Below, piece after piece: positions 35,485-46,459 of a stretch of DNA of 64,000 nt. Under the pieces are notes generated by a model. The model had not been told where the DNA came from and ran no database searches. It saw only the letters and a program-made list of their open reading frames with translations. Every line of letters begins with the position of its first letter. Position 1 is the stretch's first letter. The DNA is from Ophthalmolycus amberensis (Eukaryota > Chordata > Actinopteri > Perciformes > Zoarcidae): contig JAFEUB010000909.1 of NCBI GenBank assembly GCA_024529925.1, forward strand, positions 2,501,501 through 2,565,500, in the 5' to 3' direction. Position numbers and translations under genes: made by a program.

Positions 35485-37390
35485 TCATTATTTATTTGCT
35501 TATTTATTATTTTTTCCATTATGTGTGCTGTGTTGCATTTCAACAGCACTTTTTGTTTTTTCCTCAGCATCAGCGTATTATCACACTGCGCTAGACCCTC
35601 GACCCACCTCTCTCTGTAGGTTCTTATCTCCAGCTAGAAATAGGCCCCAAGACACTTCATCAGTGTCCTTCACCCTGCTATCTGCTGCTCCCAACTTTTA
35701 TTAAAACTTCAGCCTTTATCAGCTCCTGGGTAATTCAGGCATGACAAATTGGGCACCAGATGCCACCTCCATTTGAGGCCGCTGTACATCTCTTGCTCCC
35801 CTATCAAGACAATGGGAGGTGGCGGGCTGCGGCATTGTGGGATATCCACCTTCAGCCCACCACATCAGGTTACTTCAACAAACTTCCTCCATCCATCTGA
35901 ATGCTGAAAACAGTGTGTGCCATGGAAAAAGTTCTTCACTATGCATCTCTTCTTCATCAGTGCAGGGCCACTTCCTGCAGCCTGTTTTAATCTGTAATCT
36001 CATCCAGGATTATTCTGTGTCCTTTCAACAACCAGGTCCCAGACTATGATTTTTTACCAATTTGGTTTTGATTTGAAAAATGTATTCTTCTAAATTTTGT
36101 TTTCTTCTCATAAAATATAATTTTGTTGTAACGTATCATCATTTCTGGGTCAGGTATTCTATACAGTAGACAGTTTATCCTTCAACAACATATACTTGTT
36201 GTTTTTCATTGCGTTGGTATTGAAGTCACATAATGCATCTGAACCATCAAAATGTATGAATATCATGTTTAATTTGTAGGAAAATACATCTACCTTTATG
36301 TTTTCTTCTATGGTGTAGTCGAGAAAAAGTCAACAGCAGTTTTTTTCATGGTGAAGGGTGACAAGTGACTTATTTAGCCATGTCAAAATCATCATTTTGT
36401 GTTTGACTGCCTGTGCAGCAACTGCTAAGCATTAATCTATCTTTGTCTTGAGAACATGAACTGTACGATCATTAAAAACAATAAATAAATAAAAAATATT
36501 TATCGAGGCTTGTCTTTTCTGGGCCAGAAATCCACAATTAGCCTTCCACAGTGCCTTTGAATGCACTCATCTTGATGACATGGACAAGAGGAGCACCGGA
36601 CAGCTCATATTTACCGTCTCCTCCTCCTGCACATTTCATTTTGGGCATGTATAAAGATAGGACATAATTTATGATGCATTTAAAAAGAGGGAATGTGGAG
36701 CAGAGTTCTACGCTCTGTTAAATAAAACCACAGCAGCTCCAGGATATAGAAAAGGAATCAGTCAATGCCATTTGTTCATTTATATCACAGAGATTAATAA
36801 TCTGCAAGGTTTTAGCTGACTGTGGCGCCTCAAACTGACGATAGACATCTACTCACATGTGAAATAACCTAATTCTGAAGTAAAAAGGTTTTCAAGTTGA
36901 CGGCATTCATTGCCCTGCACATAGTGAAGCTAGTTGGATCAGTTACTGGAACTCTTGAATCGTATTCATAGTGATAGGGACAGTATTCATGGGATATGGC
37001 CTCAACCTAGACCTGCACATCATCTGCTCCTCGGGGGATTCAGCGAGGGTCCTGCCTGTAAATAAGAATCCATGATAGAGGGGCAGCAGGCGTGAAGCAT
37101 GAGATTGGAAACCAAAGGCATCACACTGGGCTGTTGGATCTTAGTGATGTTTAGCAACACATAACTCTACACATAGACCCTGAATTTGGCATGAGCTAGT
37201 ACACACAGGGGCAGCCATGCATGTGAGCACTCTGTCATGCACTGCATTAAAGTGAACGCCCCTTTTCACAAATGTATAATGCCTTTAAAATGAGTTTGCA
37301 ATAATCAAAGCGTGCTCTCTCAAAGAGTTGTTAGGTTAGCACAGGGGATGTGTTGGGAATGAAATGCACACAGGATGCACTCTCATCATT
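35485..37390. other. Intergenic sequence, no gene seen
   Basis: Unique DNA, AT-rich between 36050 and 36550. The stretch 36990-37150 is repeat-free and could be part of a regulatory element. No gene or mobile element was recognised. Confidence 0.55.
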
Positions 37391-37394
37391 CCAA

Positions 37395-37765
37395 CTGGGT
37401 TCCATTTAAATTTCGCTCTAACATCTACTTTTGGTCCTTCCGTGCCCAACACAGCGGCGCTGGCCAAGATGCCAGCTGTGTTTCAGGGCTAAAATGTGTT
37501 TTAAGAGCTGCTGCAGGATGGTAATGTGCTGTGCAACCTGCCAGCCCACGAGCATCCTGAGGCAAATGGGAGAAGCAGTGGTTAAAAAGCATTCTTTTTT
37601 TGGGCTACAGCCAGGGAGTAATCTACCACATGAAGGCCTGGCATAACCGGGGGCTATCATCAGGGATATGCTTCCCAAAAGACGTTGTTTTTTAAGAGAC
37701 CTCCCATTATTTGGTGTCAATGGAATTTGGCACTGAAAGCCTCTTTTAGTCAATTAACATTTAAA
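37395..37765. promoter_or_regulatory. Candidate conserved non-coding element
   Basis: Repeat-free block of moderate GC in which both strands are open (111 codons minus, 71 codons plus) without any recognisable protein. Contains GCCATCTTGGC-like and CCATTTAAATT cores. It has the same texture as the block at 34915. Confidence 0.33.
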
Positions 37766-37769
37766 ATTC

Positions 37770-39095
37770 AAAAGCACTTTACATGGCCATGTTAAGTAAA
37801 TTAGCAAGCAATAGATTCATTTGTCAGTGATGTTGCCACCATGATATAACTACAGCAGAGAAAACGCTCACACTGAACAGGAAGTGGATACTCACCTCGA
37901 CGACAGGACTGGGATGTGCTTTTTGTTCACACATTTACCTTTTGGTTTGAAACATATACCAATTCCCCAGCTGAAAAGCCTTTCATTTTGGCAATTTGTA
38001 TTGTCAAATAAGTTTGCTGGTTAAACTGGACTTGGGTACAGAAGCCTGTGATGAATAGTATCCATTAAGCAGGAATCTTACAAACCTTAAAGTGAAAACA
38101 TACCTAAAACAAGAGCATCATTAGGAAAATGAGCAAACCTGGTGTGTTTCTGAGCAGAGATGAATGATGGCATCACACCTCGGTCCATTATAGACTCTAT
38201 TTATACACAGGGACACAGAGGAGCCGCACTGGTTAGAGGCTTCTCTCCAATGAGGTTATTACTGGTCTGGGAGCCTCTCTACTCAAGGAAAATTCAGAAT
38301 AGAAATAGTGTCTTTAATCAACCAGAAGGAAATCTGTCATGGAAGAGTTGACTTTTAACCTCTGTTGTTTCTTTTATATGGAATCGAAGCCCTTCCTTAT
38401 GCGATCCTTATGATAATTTACCATTTGCATCCAGTATAGAATCAAAAATGAAAGTAAATATTCTACTGATTAATATTTCTTCCATCTATTAATTGTCTGC
38501 TTTAAAATGAGTCACAAAATACATCGCTGGAGAATATTGTACAAAAATATAGAAAGAGTGAGATTATTTTGGGCATGTTTGCTGTGATGTCTATGGTTTA
38601 ACTCTTTCCTCGAAGGTTTTGCTTTATAACCTTATTTTTCTTATTGTAAACAAATCCATTTCAAAACCAACAATACGTCAGTCCGTTTCTTAATATTTTG
38701 TATCTTTCGCTCTAGGTCCCAAGAGTTTTGTTTCATACTGAAGATGGAAATCTTAATTTAAAAAAAAGTCCTAAATATAGAGTTAGACACTAGTTTTTAG
38801 CAAATGTAACTCAAACATAATAAATATTGACTATGGACTATTTTCAGCTGTGGATTAATATCCACTAAATGATATTCATAGGATTCATATGGGATTGACT
38901 CAAAACAAACTACAGTGTGTGTTCATAGTAACATAGGAACCAAGGGCAGCTCATCAATATGTGTTTGGACAACAATGGAGGTCTATCGCACAGAGGAATG
39001 ATGTATCACATGTTTCTTTTTTTTTCATGAGATTTGTTGACAGTAAGAACAGTAAAGATATAACCAGTCATATCCTTTAATGCTGTGGTCTGTCC
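37770..39095. other. Intergenic sequence, no gene seen
   Basis: AT-rich unique DNA with few distinguishing features. No gene, RNA or mobile element was recognised. Confidence 0.65.
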
Positions 39096-39099
39096 ATAC

Positions 39100-39510
39100 C
39101 CTTCTGAAGGGTTAGTCTAAGGGATATGAGCACCAATGTGTTGCCAATAAAACATGGGGCCAATGTGAGGAATAGTGTGGCCCCCTGCTCGTAGCCTGTG
39201 CGCTGAGTGACAGGTCAGCGTGCAGCCCTGGAATTCCCCCGCGCTCCTCCTCATCGCAGGACATGGTGGCCTCACTTGAAGTGGAGCGAGGAATAAAGGA
39301 TTGCCTTCTGTATTTTTTCATTAGACTTTTCTTTTGTTACTGAATACATAAATCCATTGTGGCAAGATGCAATATGTATCATGGCGCTCCACCTGCGGAC
39401 GTCTCATAATGGCTGCCATGTCCCTCCAGTCAGGGATGATAAGTGAACCCCCCCGTGAATGTTAATGATAGTGATCATTCTGAACCAGACCGCCTCTTCG
39501 TCTTCGCTCA
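39100..39510. promoter_or_regulatory. Candidate conserved non-coding element
   Basis: Two repeat-free GC-richer blocks (39115-39310 and 39380-39510) with CCAAT-type (GCCAATGTG, 39157 onward) and TTAATGATAG motifs. No coding signal was recognised. Function inferred from texture. Confidence 0.33.
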
Positions 39511-39814
39511 CTGCCCGCGTGTCACACACAGGGTGGCAAGGTTCAAGGGACTAAAACGAAAACAAACACTCAGGGAGATATATAAATAAATAAAGATGGA
39601 AATGAATGGACGAGGCACTAAATGAATGCATGCTGCACCTGGGGGAAAAAATAGGTTTGACCATATACATGCATCGATTTTTTTTGGTATACTTTTACTT
39701 CAAGCAATGTTTTGTTTCATGTTGCTGATTAATTATCGTGTCATTTAATGCAAAGTCCATGCTGCTGTAATATTTGTTATGCAGTAATACGCTGGACTTA
39801 TTTCATTATTTACA

Positions 39815-39920
39815 GGGCCAGTAAACACCGGGGAGCAGGTGGGCTCAAACAGATGTGGCTGTTTACATGAACGCCATAGTCTGGGCTTCATATCTGGTCA
39901 TTGCTCGTAAACAGCTTTGA
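39815..39920. promoter_or_regulatory. Cluster of three forkhead-type sites
   Basis: GTAAACA occurs at 39821-39827, its reverse complement TGTTTAC at 39860-39866, and GTAAACA again at 39907-39913: three exact forkhead core motifs within 95 bases. The rest of the block is unique. Whether it is an enhancer is inference. Confidence 0.4.
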
Positions 39921-39924
39921 CAAC

Positions 39925-41040
39925 ATGCACACTTGCAGGGCCAGACAAAGGCTTGACTCAGCTAATCAAAACTGACAATACTGAAATCACAATGAGCCTT
40001 TTTCTATTAAGCACTATGAGTCAAATGGGAGATGAGCTTAAGTATCCCAATAATCTTGAACAGCACCCGCACGACAGAGATAACCTGGACAGTGGAAGGA
40101 CTCTGCTGCTTGTTACCAAAATTACAGGAACAGTTCCACAGTCTAACATGTAATGGGAACCTCATTTAATCACATTTTCACCCCTCTCTCTGCAACTTGC
40201 TCCGTCTCTGTCTCCTTCAGCATTCGGTGGATTGTTTTGACCAAAACAGCAGCCTCTCCAAGCAACACACCCAGCCCAAGTAACAGGCAGGGGAGAAAGA
40301 AAACACAGAGTCCATGCCAGCTCATCCCCCTCTCTACATCTCACCGCTTCCTCCTTGTCTAACTTTGCCAAAGTCCTTGGAACTTGCCAAATCCGGTCAT
40401 GCCTGCTTAGCTTGCTGGACTGATTGTGCCAGAAAAGAAAATAAGACACAGATGTATACAAACTGTTGGTAGTGCCAGTGGAGAGACAGCTAATGGCTTC
40501 ATCTCGACCCTCCCATTGTAGCCGGGCACAGGTGGGGATAATTAGAGATCTCTCTCTCTGCTCAAAGTCGATTCTTTTCCAGTTGTGACAACTCAAAGGA
40601 GGCTAAGATTCGCGACCCCTCCCCTCATGAACCTCCTTACCCCCATCACAGCCTTGGTAACAACATCAACACCTCCCCCATAAAGCCTCTTTTATATAGT
40701 TAGTGACACCACTGGGCCAATCCCAACATTGGTTTGTGTTGGCAACAATGGAGGAAATTCAGAGTTTTCCAAATAGACATCAAGAAACATCCCATTGGGA
40801 AAACAAAGCTCCTCAGCAGACCTTCTCCTGTCAGGCCAGGCTGTGTCATAGCAGTGGAAGAAGCACAGCAAAACCACAAGCAGAGGGACTCATAGCCAAG
40901 ACTAATGTACTGCTCAAAACAGCTCACGCTCGGTAGACATGTTTTTAAAAAAATATATAAATCTATGTGATTTTTGAAATAGAATACCTCCAAGTGCACT
41001 ATGAAAAACAGTTAGGTGTCTTAGTCCAGATTGCTGCCTC
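39925..41040. other. Intergenic sequence, no gene seen
   Basis: Unique DNA of mixed composition. Overlapping opposed open frames (for example 40162-40596 minus) have no recognisable protein. The part 40735-40870, with AACAATGG (SOX-type) at about 40744, is repeat-free and may be regulatory. Confidence 0.5.
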
Positions 41041-41044
41041 ATTT

Positions 41045-41430
41045 AATAATTTATGTTCCTGAACTCCAGATGTTTGAATGAGCTCCAGAGTGTGACCTCT
41101 GTCCTCTCTCTGGGAGACTTCGTAATGAAATAATCCTGCATGAGCAGTTCCTGATGCAAAGCGGAGCGCTATCATATAGCCCCGTGTGCTTCAAAAGCCT
41201 CGAAAAAGCCCTTTTCCCGGCGTTAGCCTGAGTGACAGCAGAGAGACATGTGTCTTCAGATGAGAGGAGGCGAGTCTCATTACGCCGTATTTGGTTGACA
41301 CTGAGTGATTCAAGTGTTCCTGGACAATTCAGACACACTGATATAAAACACATTAAATGTCTTTCACAGCACTTTACCTGACACTGTTCATCTACGCTCA
41401 TCTGTTATCCCCGACGAGCCGGCTTCAAGT
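41045..41430. promoter_or_regulatory. Candidate conserved non-coding element
   Basis: Repeat-free block with TTCGTAATGAAATAATCC (41118 onward) and CATTACGCC homeodomain-type cores and a moderately GC-rich centre. The minus strand is open for 116 codons but the translation matches no family I know. Confidence 0.36.
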
Positions 41431-41434
41431 CTGG

Positions 41435-42725
41435 GATCAGGACTGTGGTGAGCAGTGAGAAAAGAGGAGCTGTAATGAAATACAAAAAAAAAATACTATT
41501 AGAACATAAGCTGTTAAGATGAGAACTATCAAATATTTCTATTAATTTGGTTTTCAAAGACAATTTGCAACTTTTATGTTGCTCATAGGTAGAATATATT
41601 TCAGCTCATATGCACAATTTCTGGGTTTGCTGGAAATACACGGCAGGTAGCAGCGTAGTTACACTTTTGTCAAATTTGATAGATCACATGCGGATAAAAG
41701 CAAACACATCCTGTTTATATAAGCTGATCGTGTCTGACAAGGTAAACCTTCCTAAAAAAATACTATTTCATGTTGCGCAGTAATCGTACATGACACACCT
41801 AAATACAAATTTGACAATTGAATGCATTGAAAAAAAAGAGAGAACAGTAACAAAGGCAGGCATGTATGATATAATGTACAGTTCCTCTCAGAGTGACAGG
41901 CACAGAGACAAGATGACACATGTGAACCTGAGAGACAATCACTGTGACAATGAGGACTTGCAGCTCAGTGAGGATGAAGAGGAAGCTCCATCTGCTACAT
42001 ACAAAACTCAAGGAATGAAAGTTGTCTGGGTAGTTCCCAACTATTACATATTATATACTATAAGGCTATGCAATGCATGCAATCACGAAGAAAAATAAAA
42101 AGTTTTTCACCAAAACTATTACTTCTAGAAATAAACGGCATTCTCTGTTAACTAAAGGAAATATACGTGATAAGTCACTTACGTTTAAAGTGAAGGTTTG
42201 TCACTTTGTCAGACTGGGAGTATAATTAAAATACCAACAAACAGAAGTCAGCACGCGGAACCGATACTTGTAAGTCCGCAGTCAGGAATTGTTAGCCTAC
42301 GTCCCTCCTCTTTGACACCGAGGCGTTGATCCTCATTCTTGCTGCAAAGGGTTTGAGGTGAGAATGAGGCGAGGGATGGAGATATGGCGGAGGCGGTGAT
42401 AGGGCAGGTGAGTGGAGAGGATGCCAAGCACAGTGGTCAGTGGGTAACAGAGAGAGGGCGGCTGTCACATCCTGCTGACTTAGCCAAGACAGATGAGACA
42501 ATCAGCAACCCGAGGCCCGGACAGTTCTTCAACGCTGTCTGCATCCTGTGTTTGAGGGCAGCTATCCACAACATCTCAAACCTGAACTAACCTTTCCCTC
42601 TGCTGCAATGTGAAGGTGAGGCTGCTGCTCGCAATGTTCTCCAAGTCTTGTTGAAAGAAATGACACCTCGGTGAGACTAACGCTAACTATCAAAGTTGCA
42701 TACATTTTTTTAAATAGTAACAATG
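41435..42725. other. Intergenic sequence, no gene seen
   Basis: Unique DNA. GC-richer repeat-free stretch at 42280-42570. A plus-strand frame of 102 codons at 41790-42098 ends in an acidic patch and has no recognised domain. Confidence 0.55.
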
Positions 42726-42731
42726 GATGAA

Positions 42732-43000
42732 TGGGGGTTCTCCTGTAGTGATGAACCCACAGAAAATGTTGTGTTTAGTGTTTAAACTTCACTGATTTGG
42801 TTGACTCTTGAAACTCCAAGAGGCTGCAGGCAAAGTTGATCAACGTATGAAGCATTTAGCAGTTAAGAGCCAGTTGATGAGACCAAAACAGAGCTAAAAA
42901 GAGTGATGATCGGACTGAGTGAATCGATATAAGTCAATACTGGCCAAACACAACTCCAAATAAATGCTAATGTTACTCCGTGTCTGCTGGATGCGTAAAT
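42732..43000 (+). mobile_element. Interspersed repeat family X, copy 3
   Basis: Shares GTAGTGATGAACCCACAGAAAA (42745 onward) with copy 2 and GAGACCAAAACAGAGC (42879-42894) with copies 1 and 2. Further right it has ACACAACTCCAAATAAATGC and GTTACTCCGTGTCTGCTGGA, which match the right half of the percomorph repeat I recall. The distance between the two shared blocks is 134 bases here against 182 in copy 2, so one copy has an indel. Non-coding and non-autonomous. Confidence 0.65.
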
Positions 43001-43004
43001 AATA

Positions 43005-43785
43005 CCTTAGCCATATCAACTTCATAAGTTAATAATATGTTAATGTTGATTTTTAGGCTATTGTTGCTGCTCCTAAGTAGCCAGAAAATGAAAAATTACT
43101 GTTTGAAAAAGTGCAAGTCAATCAATATAAAATATAAATTAGTTTTTCTTCTTTTGTCCTCGTATTTTTATCCCCATTTGTCACTTTAGCCTCACAAGTC
43201 TCTGTGAACTAAACAAATGGCATCAGTCTCTTCACTGCACAGCATGAAATATATCAGATATCTTGAGTTCTTGAGTTTCTTGCCCAGTGCACTTTGTAAC
43301 ACTAAACACGATCAAGTCCCGTGTTCCTTCACTGATAGAGGTAGAGCTTCCTCCTGATAACAGACACTGGACAGAGTGAAAAGCTGATAGCAACATGTGA
43401 ACTTGGACCAGAGCAGAGGTATTGAAAGCAAAGGGGTTTATGGGAAATGTGGCCTTAATTTTGATTAGCGCTAACATCAATAAAGGTGGTATGAGACAGG
43501 GGCAACCAATCATCTGGACCGTTGTCTCATTTATTTGTGGTAATTACACCGTGGTGCCACAATTAATTTGACAATGACATATTGATGTTTAGAAATGCAA
43601 CACACTGCACCTTTAAGCAGCGCTTCAGATATTGTGCTGAGTACTTAGTGGACATTCAGTGTTACTGCTGCTAATGCTGACCTTGTACGTCCCAAATAAG
43701 AAATAAATAATACGTTTTGAAGTGTCTGTGTGGGTTGTGTGTGTCAAAAAATGTCCTAAAGACCACACTAGACCCCAGGCCAGCT
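43005..43785. other. Intergenic sequence, no gene seen
   Basis: AT-rich unique DNA. The phrase AACACACTGCACCTTTAAG at 43599-43617 resembles the end of another percomorph repeat but is too short to annotate. Confidence 0.55.
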
Positions 43786-43789
43786 TCCA

Positions 43790-44345
43790 GCCTCTCTTCT
43801 AATTGCATTGATTTTTAGCACAGTAAATCTAGCTGTGTCACAATCTGCACTCCCCAGGCATGATGTACAGCTCCGACGCCAGCCTGCATGTCTGCTCCCA
43901 AATTTGCTGGCTTAAAATCTGAACAGTAATGACGTGATTAATGGTTTAATTAATTAATTGCTAAATGTATGCTAATTGTTTAATTGGTTGCCTGATCTAT
44001 ATAAGATCATTTATAAATGAAATGAGTTGATTTACAAAGTTTATTGATTAAATGTGACAATGAGTTATAGGACTGACTACCTGATTTGCAATTTTCCCAA
44101 TTAAATTCACAAAGTGTGGTTTTGCAAAGTGTGCCCTCACCAAGTGATCTATGCCAGACCTGACACTGCTGTAGTTATTTATGAAATCAGACAGCTGATA
44201 ATGATGCATTAATATTAATGCCAACTGTAAATTTTCATATTGCTCTGCAGAAACCAGTCCGAGAACATTTGTCATTGCAACTCCATCTATATTTCACATT
44301 TTGAATGCAAATTAAAGTGGAAGTCCTCGGTGAGGTCAAGTATCT
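43790..44345. promoter_or_regulatory. Homeodomain-site-rich candidate conserved element
   Basis: Dense run of homeodomain cores: GATTAATGG, TTAATTAATTAATTG (43946-43960), GCTAATTG (43971-43978) and TTTAATTGG (43979-43987), preceded by a TGACGT half-CRE (43930-43935). It is followed by further AATTAAATT and ATTAATATTAATG motifs up to 44220. The block has no simple repeats or mobile-element phrases. This is the clearest enhancer-like stretch in the window; activity and conservation are inferred. Confidence 0.48.
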
Positions 44346-44632
44346 GGGAGGAGTCGGATTTTTGGGTTCAATGAGCTACAGGTAAATTATCTTGTGAAGA
44401 CATGTGAAGGACACTTTTCAGGAAAAGTTCATGAATAAGCTGCATCTCTATCTATTCTCTTTAAGACCTCAAAGGAATTCTTTGCATTTTGAGCACATGG
44501 AGAGCATAATGATAAGCGAGCTTCCCAAAATGTCTCACCATCCCTTGAAACAAAAACACTGATGAAATACATTAAACATCTCATCTTTGGCAATATTTGT
44601 TTGTACGTTTCCAATAATGGATGTACATTTCT

Positions 44633-44744
44633 ATGGAAGCCCGTTTCCGCCACTGTGAGGAAAAAATAAAGGTCCTGTTATCTCGAAATTTCGAGATAAC
44701 AGGACCTTTATTTTTTCCTCACAGTGGCGGAAACGGGCTTCCAT
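44633..44744. mobile_element. Perfectly palindromic foldback MITE with 8-bp target duplication
   Basis: A 112-base element whose two 56-base halves are exact reverse complements with no loop: outer ends ATGGAAGCCCG .. CGGGCTTCCAT and centre TCTCGAAATTTCGAGA (axis between 44688 and 44689). It is flanked by the direct repeat ACATTTCT (44625-44632 and 44745-44752), extendable to nine bases with one terminal base shared. A perfect palindrome plus intact target duplication indicates a recent insertion. The 8-bp duplication fits hAT, P, Merlin or Zisupton-type transposases; the ends do not show the hAT CA-G consensus, so the superfamily is open. It has no coding capacity. If transcribed it would form a 56-bp hairpin. 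Confidence 0.88.
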
Positions 44745-44754
44745 ACATTTCTGC

Positions 44755-46345
44755 CAGCTCTCTCCTCAGCTGTGATTTATAAGAGTTGTATTAAGATACA
44801 ATACAGTGAAGCTCTCGCTGTGTTCTGATCCTCTCAATGAAATAAAAACTACACAGAAACAATCACCAAGGCGCTCCGCTACACTCCACTTCCTGTCTGT
44901 GAATTACCACTTTTGTTGTTTCTCCCCCGGGGGCTGGATGACATGAAGGGATGTTGGGAAATATGGCATTATGGGCGACCAATACGACTGCATCTTTAGG
45001 CATTTAGATATGTTCCAAGCTCATTAATGACACAATGACCACTGATCCCAGGTACTACAGATCATATATATTATTTTTATTTGAATAACATTGATTGTGG
45101 TTTGAATATATCGTGCAAATTGTTGGTAAGAACAAATATAATGTAGTTGCAAGCAGATATATTACATTTACAGTTTCAACAATTAAATATAACTCTTCAT
45201 GTAAAGCAGAAATCATGTTTACTTAATGAATGAATGAATTGTATCTATTCAATATAATACAAAATTATATTATTATTTATTTATTAAAGAGTTACAAATA
45301 CATCACTCTCACGACAACTGAGTAAACGGAAGCAGCTGCGGCTGACAGCTCTGGAAAAAAACTAGTAAGTGCACATCAATAGTTTCTCCATGTGTGTTAT
45401 CATATATGAATACATATGAGCTAATACAGCCATCGATTATTAACTGTTTATACACAAGTTATGGATGCGTCACACATGGAGATGTGATTGTTGACATTAA
45501 CAAACACTACCTAATGTCCCTATATATCTGCTTATAATTGCGTTATAGTGTGTTATTAAGCATGTACTGAGTGTTTATATAAAATATATGAAGCTGCTGG
45601 GGAGCCTCCAGTAAGTTTGATAGAAACCAAGAGTCTGAATTTATTGATCAAAATCTCAAAAAATATTTTAAAACTATCTGTTGACATCTCTTACTCAGAG
45701 CTACTGAATGCATGCAGAAGCATGCTCTTAAGTAATATACATTTTTAAAAACCTAAGGTGTGATAAGATGAAGAGCTAGCTGTCACTCTTTATGGGCGTC
45801 CTTGCTTGAAGTTGGGTTTCAATACATGACAGATCATACTTTTTGCTAATGTGCACTGATGTAAATACATTAGATTTAGATAAATACCGCAGGTAATAAA
45901 TATAGTCGTGGTCCAATCCAACTTGCTAAGCTCAGCACTAGATTGATAGTACAGGTAATTTACAGTATTGAGCTTCAGAAACGCTTTCAAATAAATACGT
46001 GGTGCACAGGGCAGGCGCTGTCTGCTGCTGAGTACCTGGATGGGGTGGCAGAGACGGAGGCCAAAGCTGAAAGCAGTGAGGATGTCTAAGTCAACTTCAG
46101 CATTTTTATTTATCTCTAAGTGATTTTGTAAATTGTATATGTTGAGCTGTTCTAATGTGGAATCATCCATTAATAGGGCAATACAGGCACACCTTTTCAT
46201 CCAAGACAGTTGTTCTAACTTTACAATCATTAGCATACTCGGACAAATGGATGCCTTTTTTTACCTTCACCCTCCATCTCCATAGTGATTAAAGCTATGT
46301 CATACTGAAAGCTGGCAGGGAACCAAAGATGATAAACAAAAACAC
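44755..46345. other. Intergenic sequence; possible old repeat at 45290-45680
   Basis: AT-rich DNA. The stretch 45290-45680 (from AAGAGTTACAAATACATCAC through GAAACCAAGAGTCTGAATT) recalls a percomorph repeat, but I cannot define its ends. The minus-strand frame of 148 codons at 45790-46236 has no recognised domain. No gene was recognised. Confidence 0.45.
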
Positions 46346-46350
46346 ATGCT

Positions 46351-46363
46351 GAAAGAGAGAGAG

Positions 46364-46440
<77 letters not shown>

Positions 46441-46452
46441 GAGAGATAGAGA
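46351..46452. repeat. (GA)n microsatellite, about 100 bases
   Basis: Almost uninterrupted GA run, the longest simple repeat in the window, with a few GC or TA substitutions. It is a polypurine mirror repeat able to form triplex DNA. Ser-Leu repeat frames on the minus strand are artefacts. Confidence 0.97.
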
Positions 46453-46459
46453 CAGGAAG

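Noticed and set aside
35209..35704. Overlapping plus-strand frames of 110-136 codons as a protein gene
   Set aside because: Frames overlap in different phases, show no domain, no splice structure, and sit in a block better explained as regulatory DNA.
40162..40596. 144-codon minus-strand open frame
   Set aside because: No recognised domain, opposed by another frame on the plus strand, and no promoter or polyadenylation context.
43595..43620. ACACACTGCACCTTTAAG as a repeat end
   Set aside because: Only about 18 bases are reminiscent of a percomorph repeat; no body could be traced.
44429..44653. 74-codon minus-strand frame starting in the palindromic element
   Set aside because: Its start codon region is supplied by the inserted foldback element, and the rest is AT-rich unique DNA.
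44633..44744. The perfect palindrome as a microRNA precursor
   Set aside because: Perfect pairing over 56 bases without a loop or bulges is unlike a microRNA hairpin, and the target-site duplication shows a transposon.
44633..44744. The palindrome as a pure assembly artefact
   Set aside because: An inverted-duplication artefact would not create a direct 8-bp repeat exactly at both ends; still worth confirming with reads.
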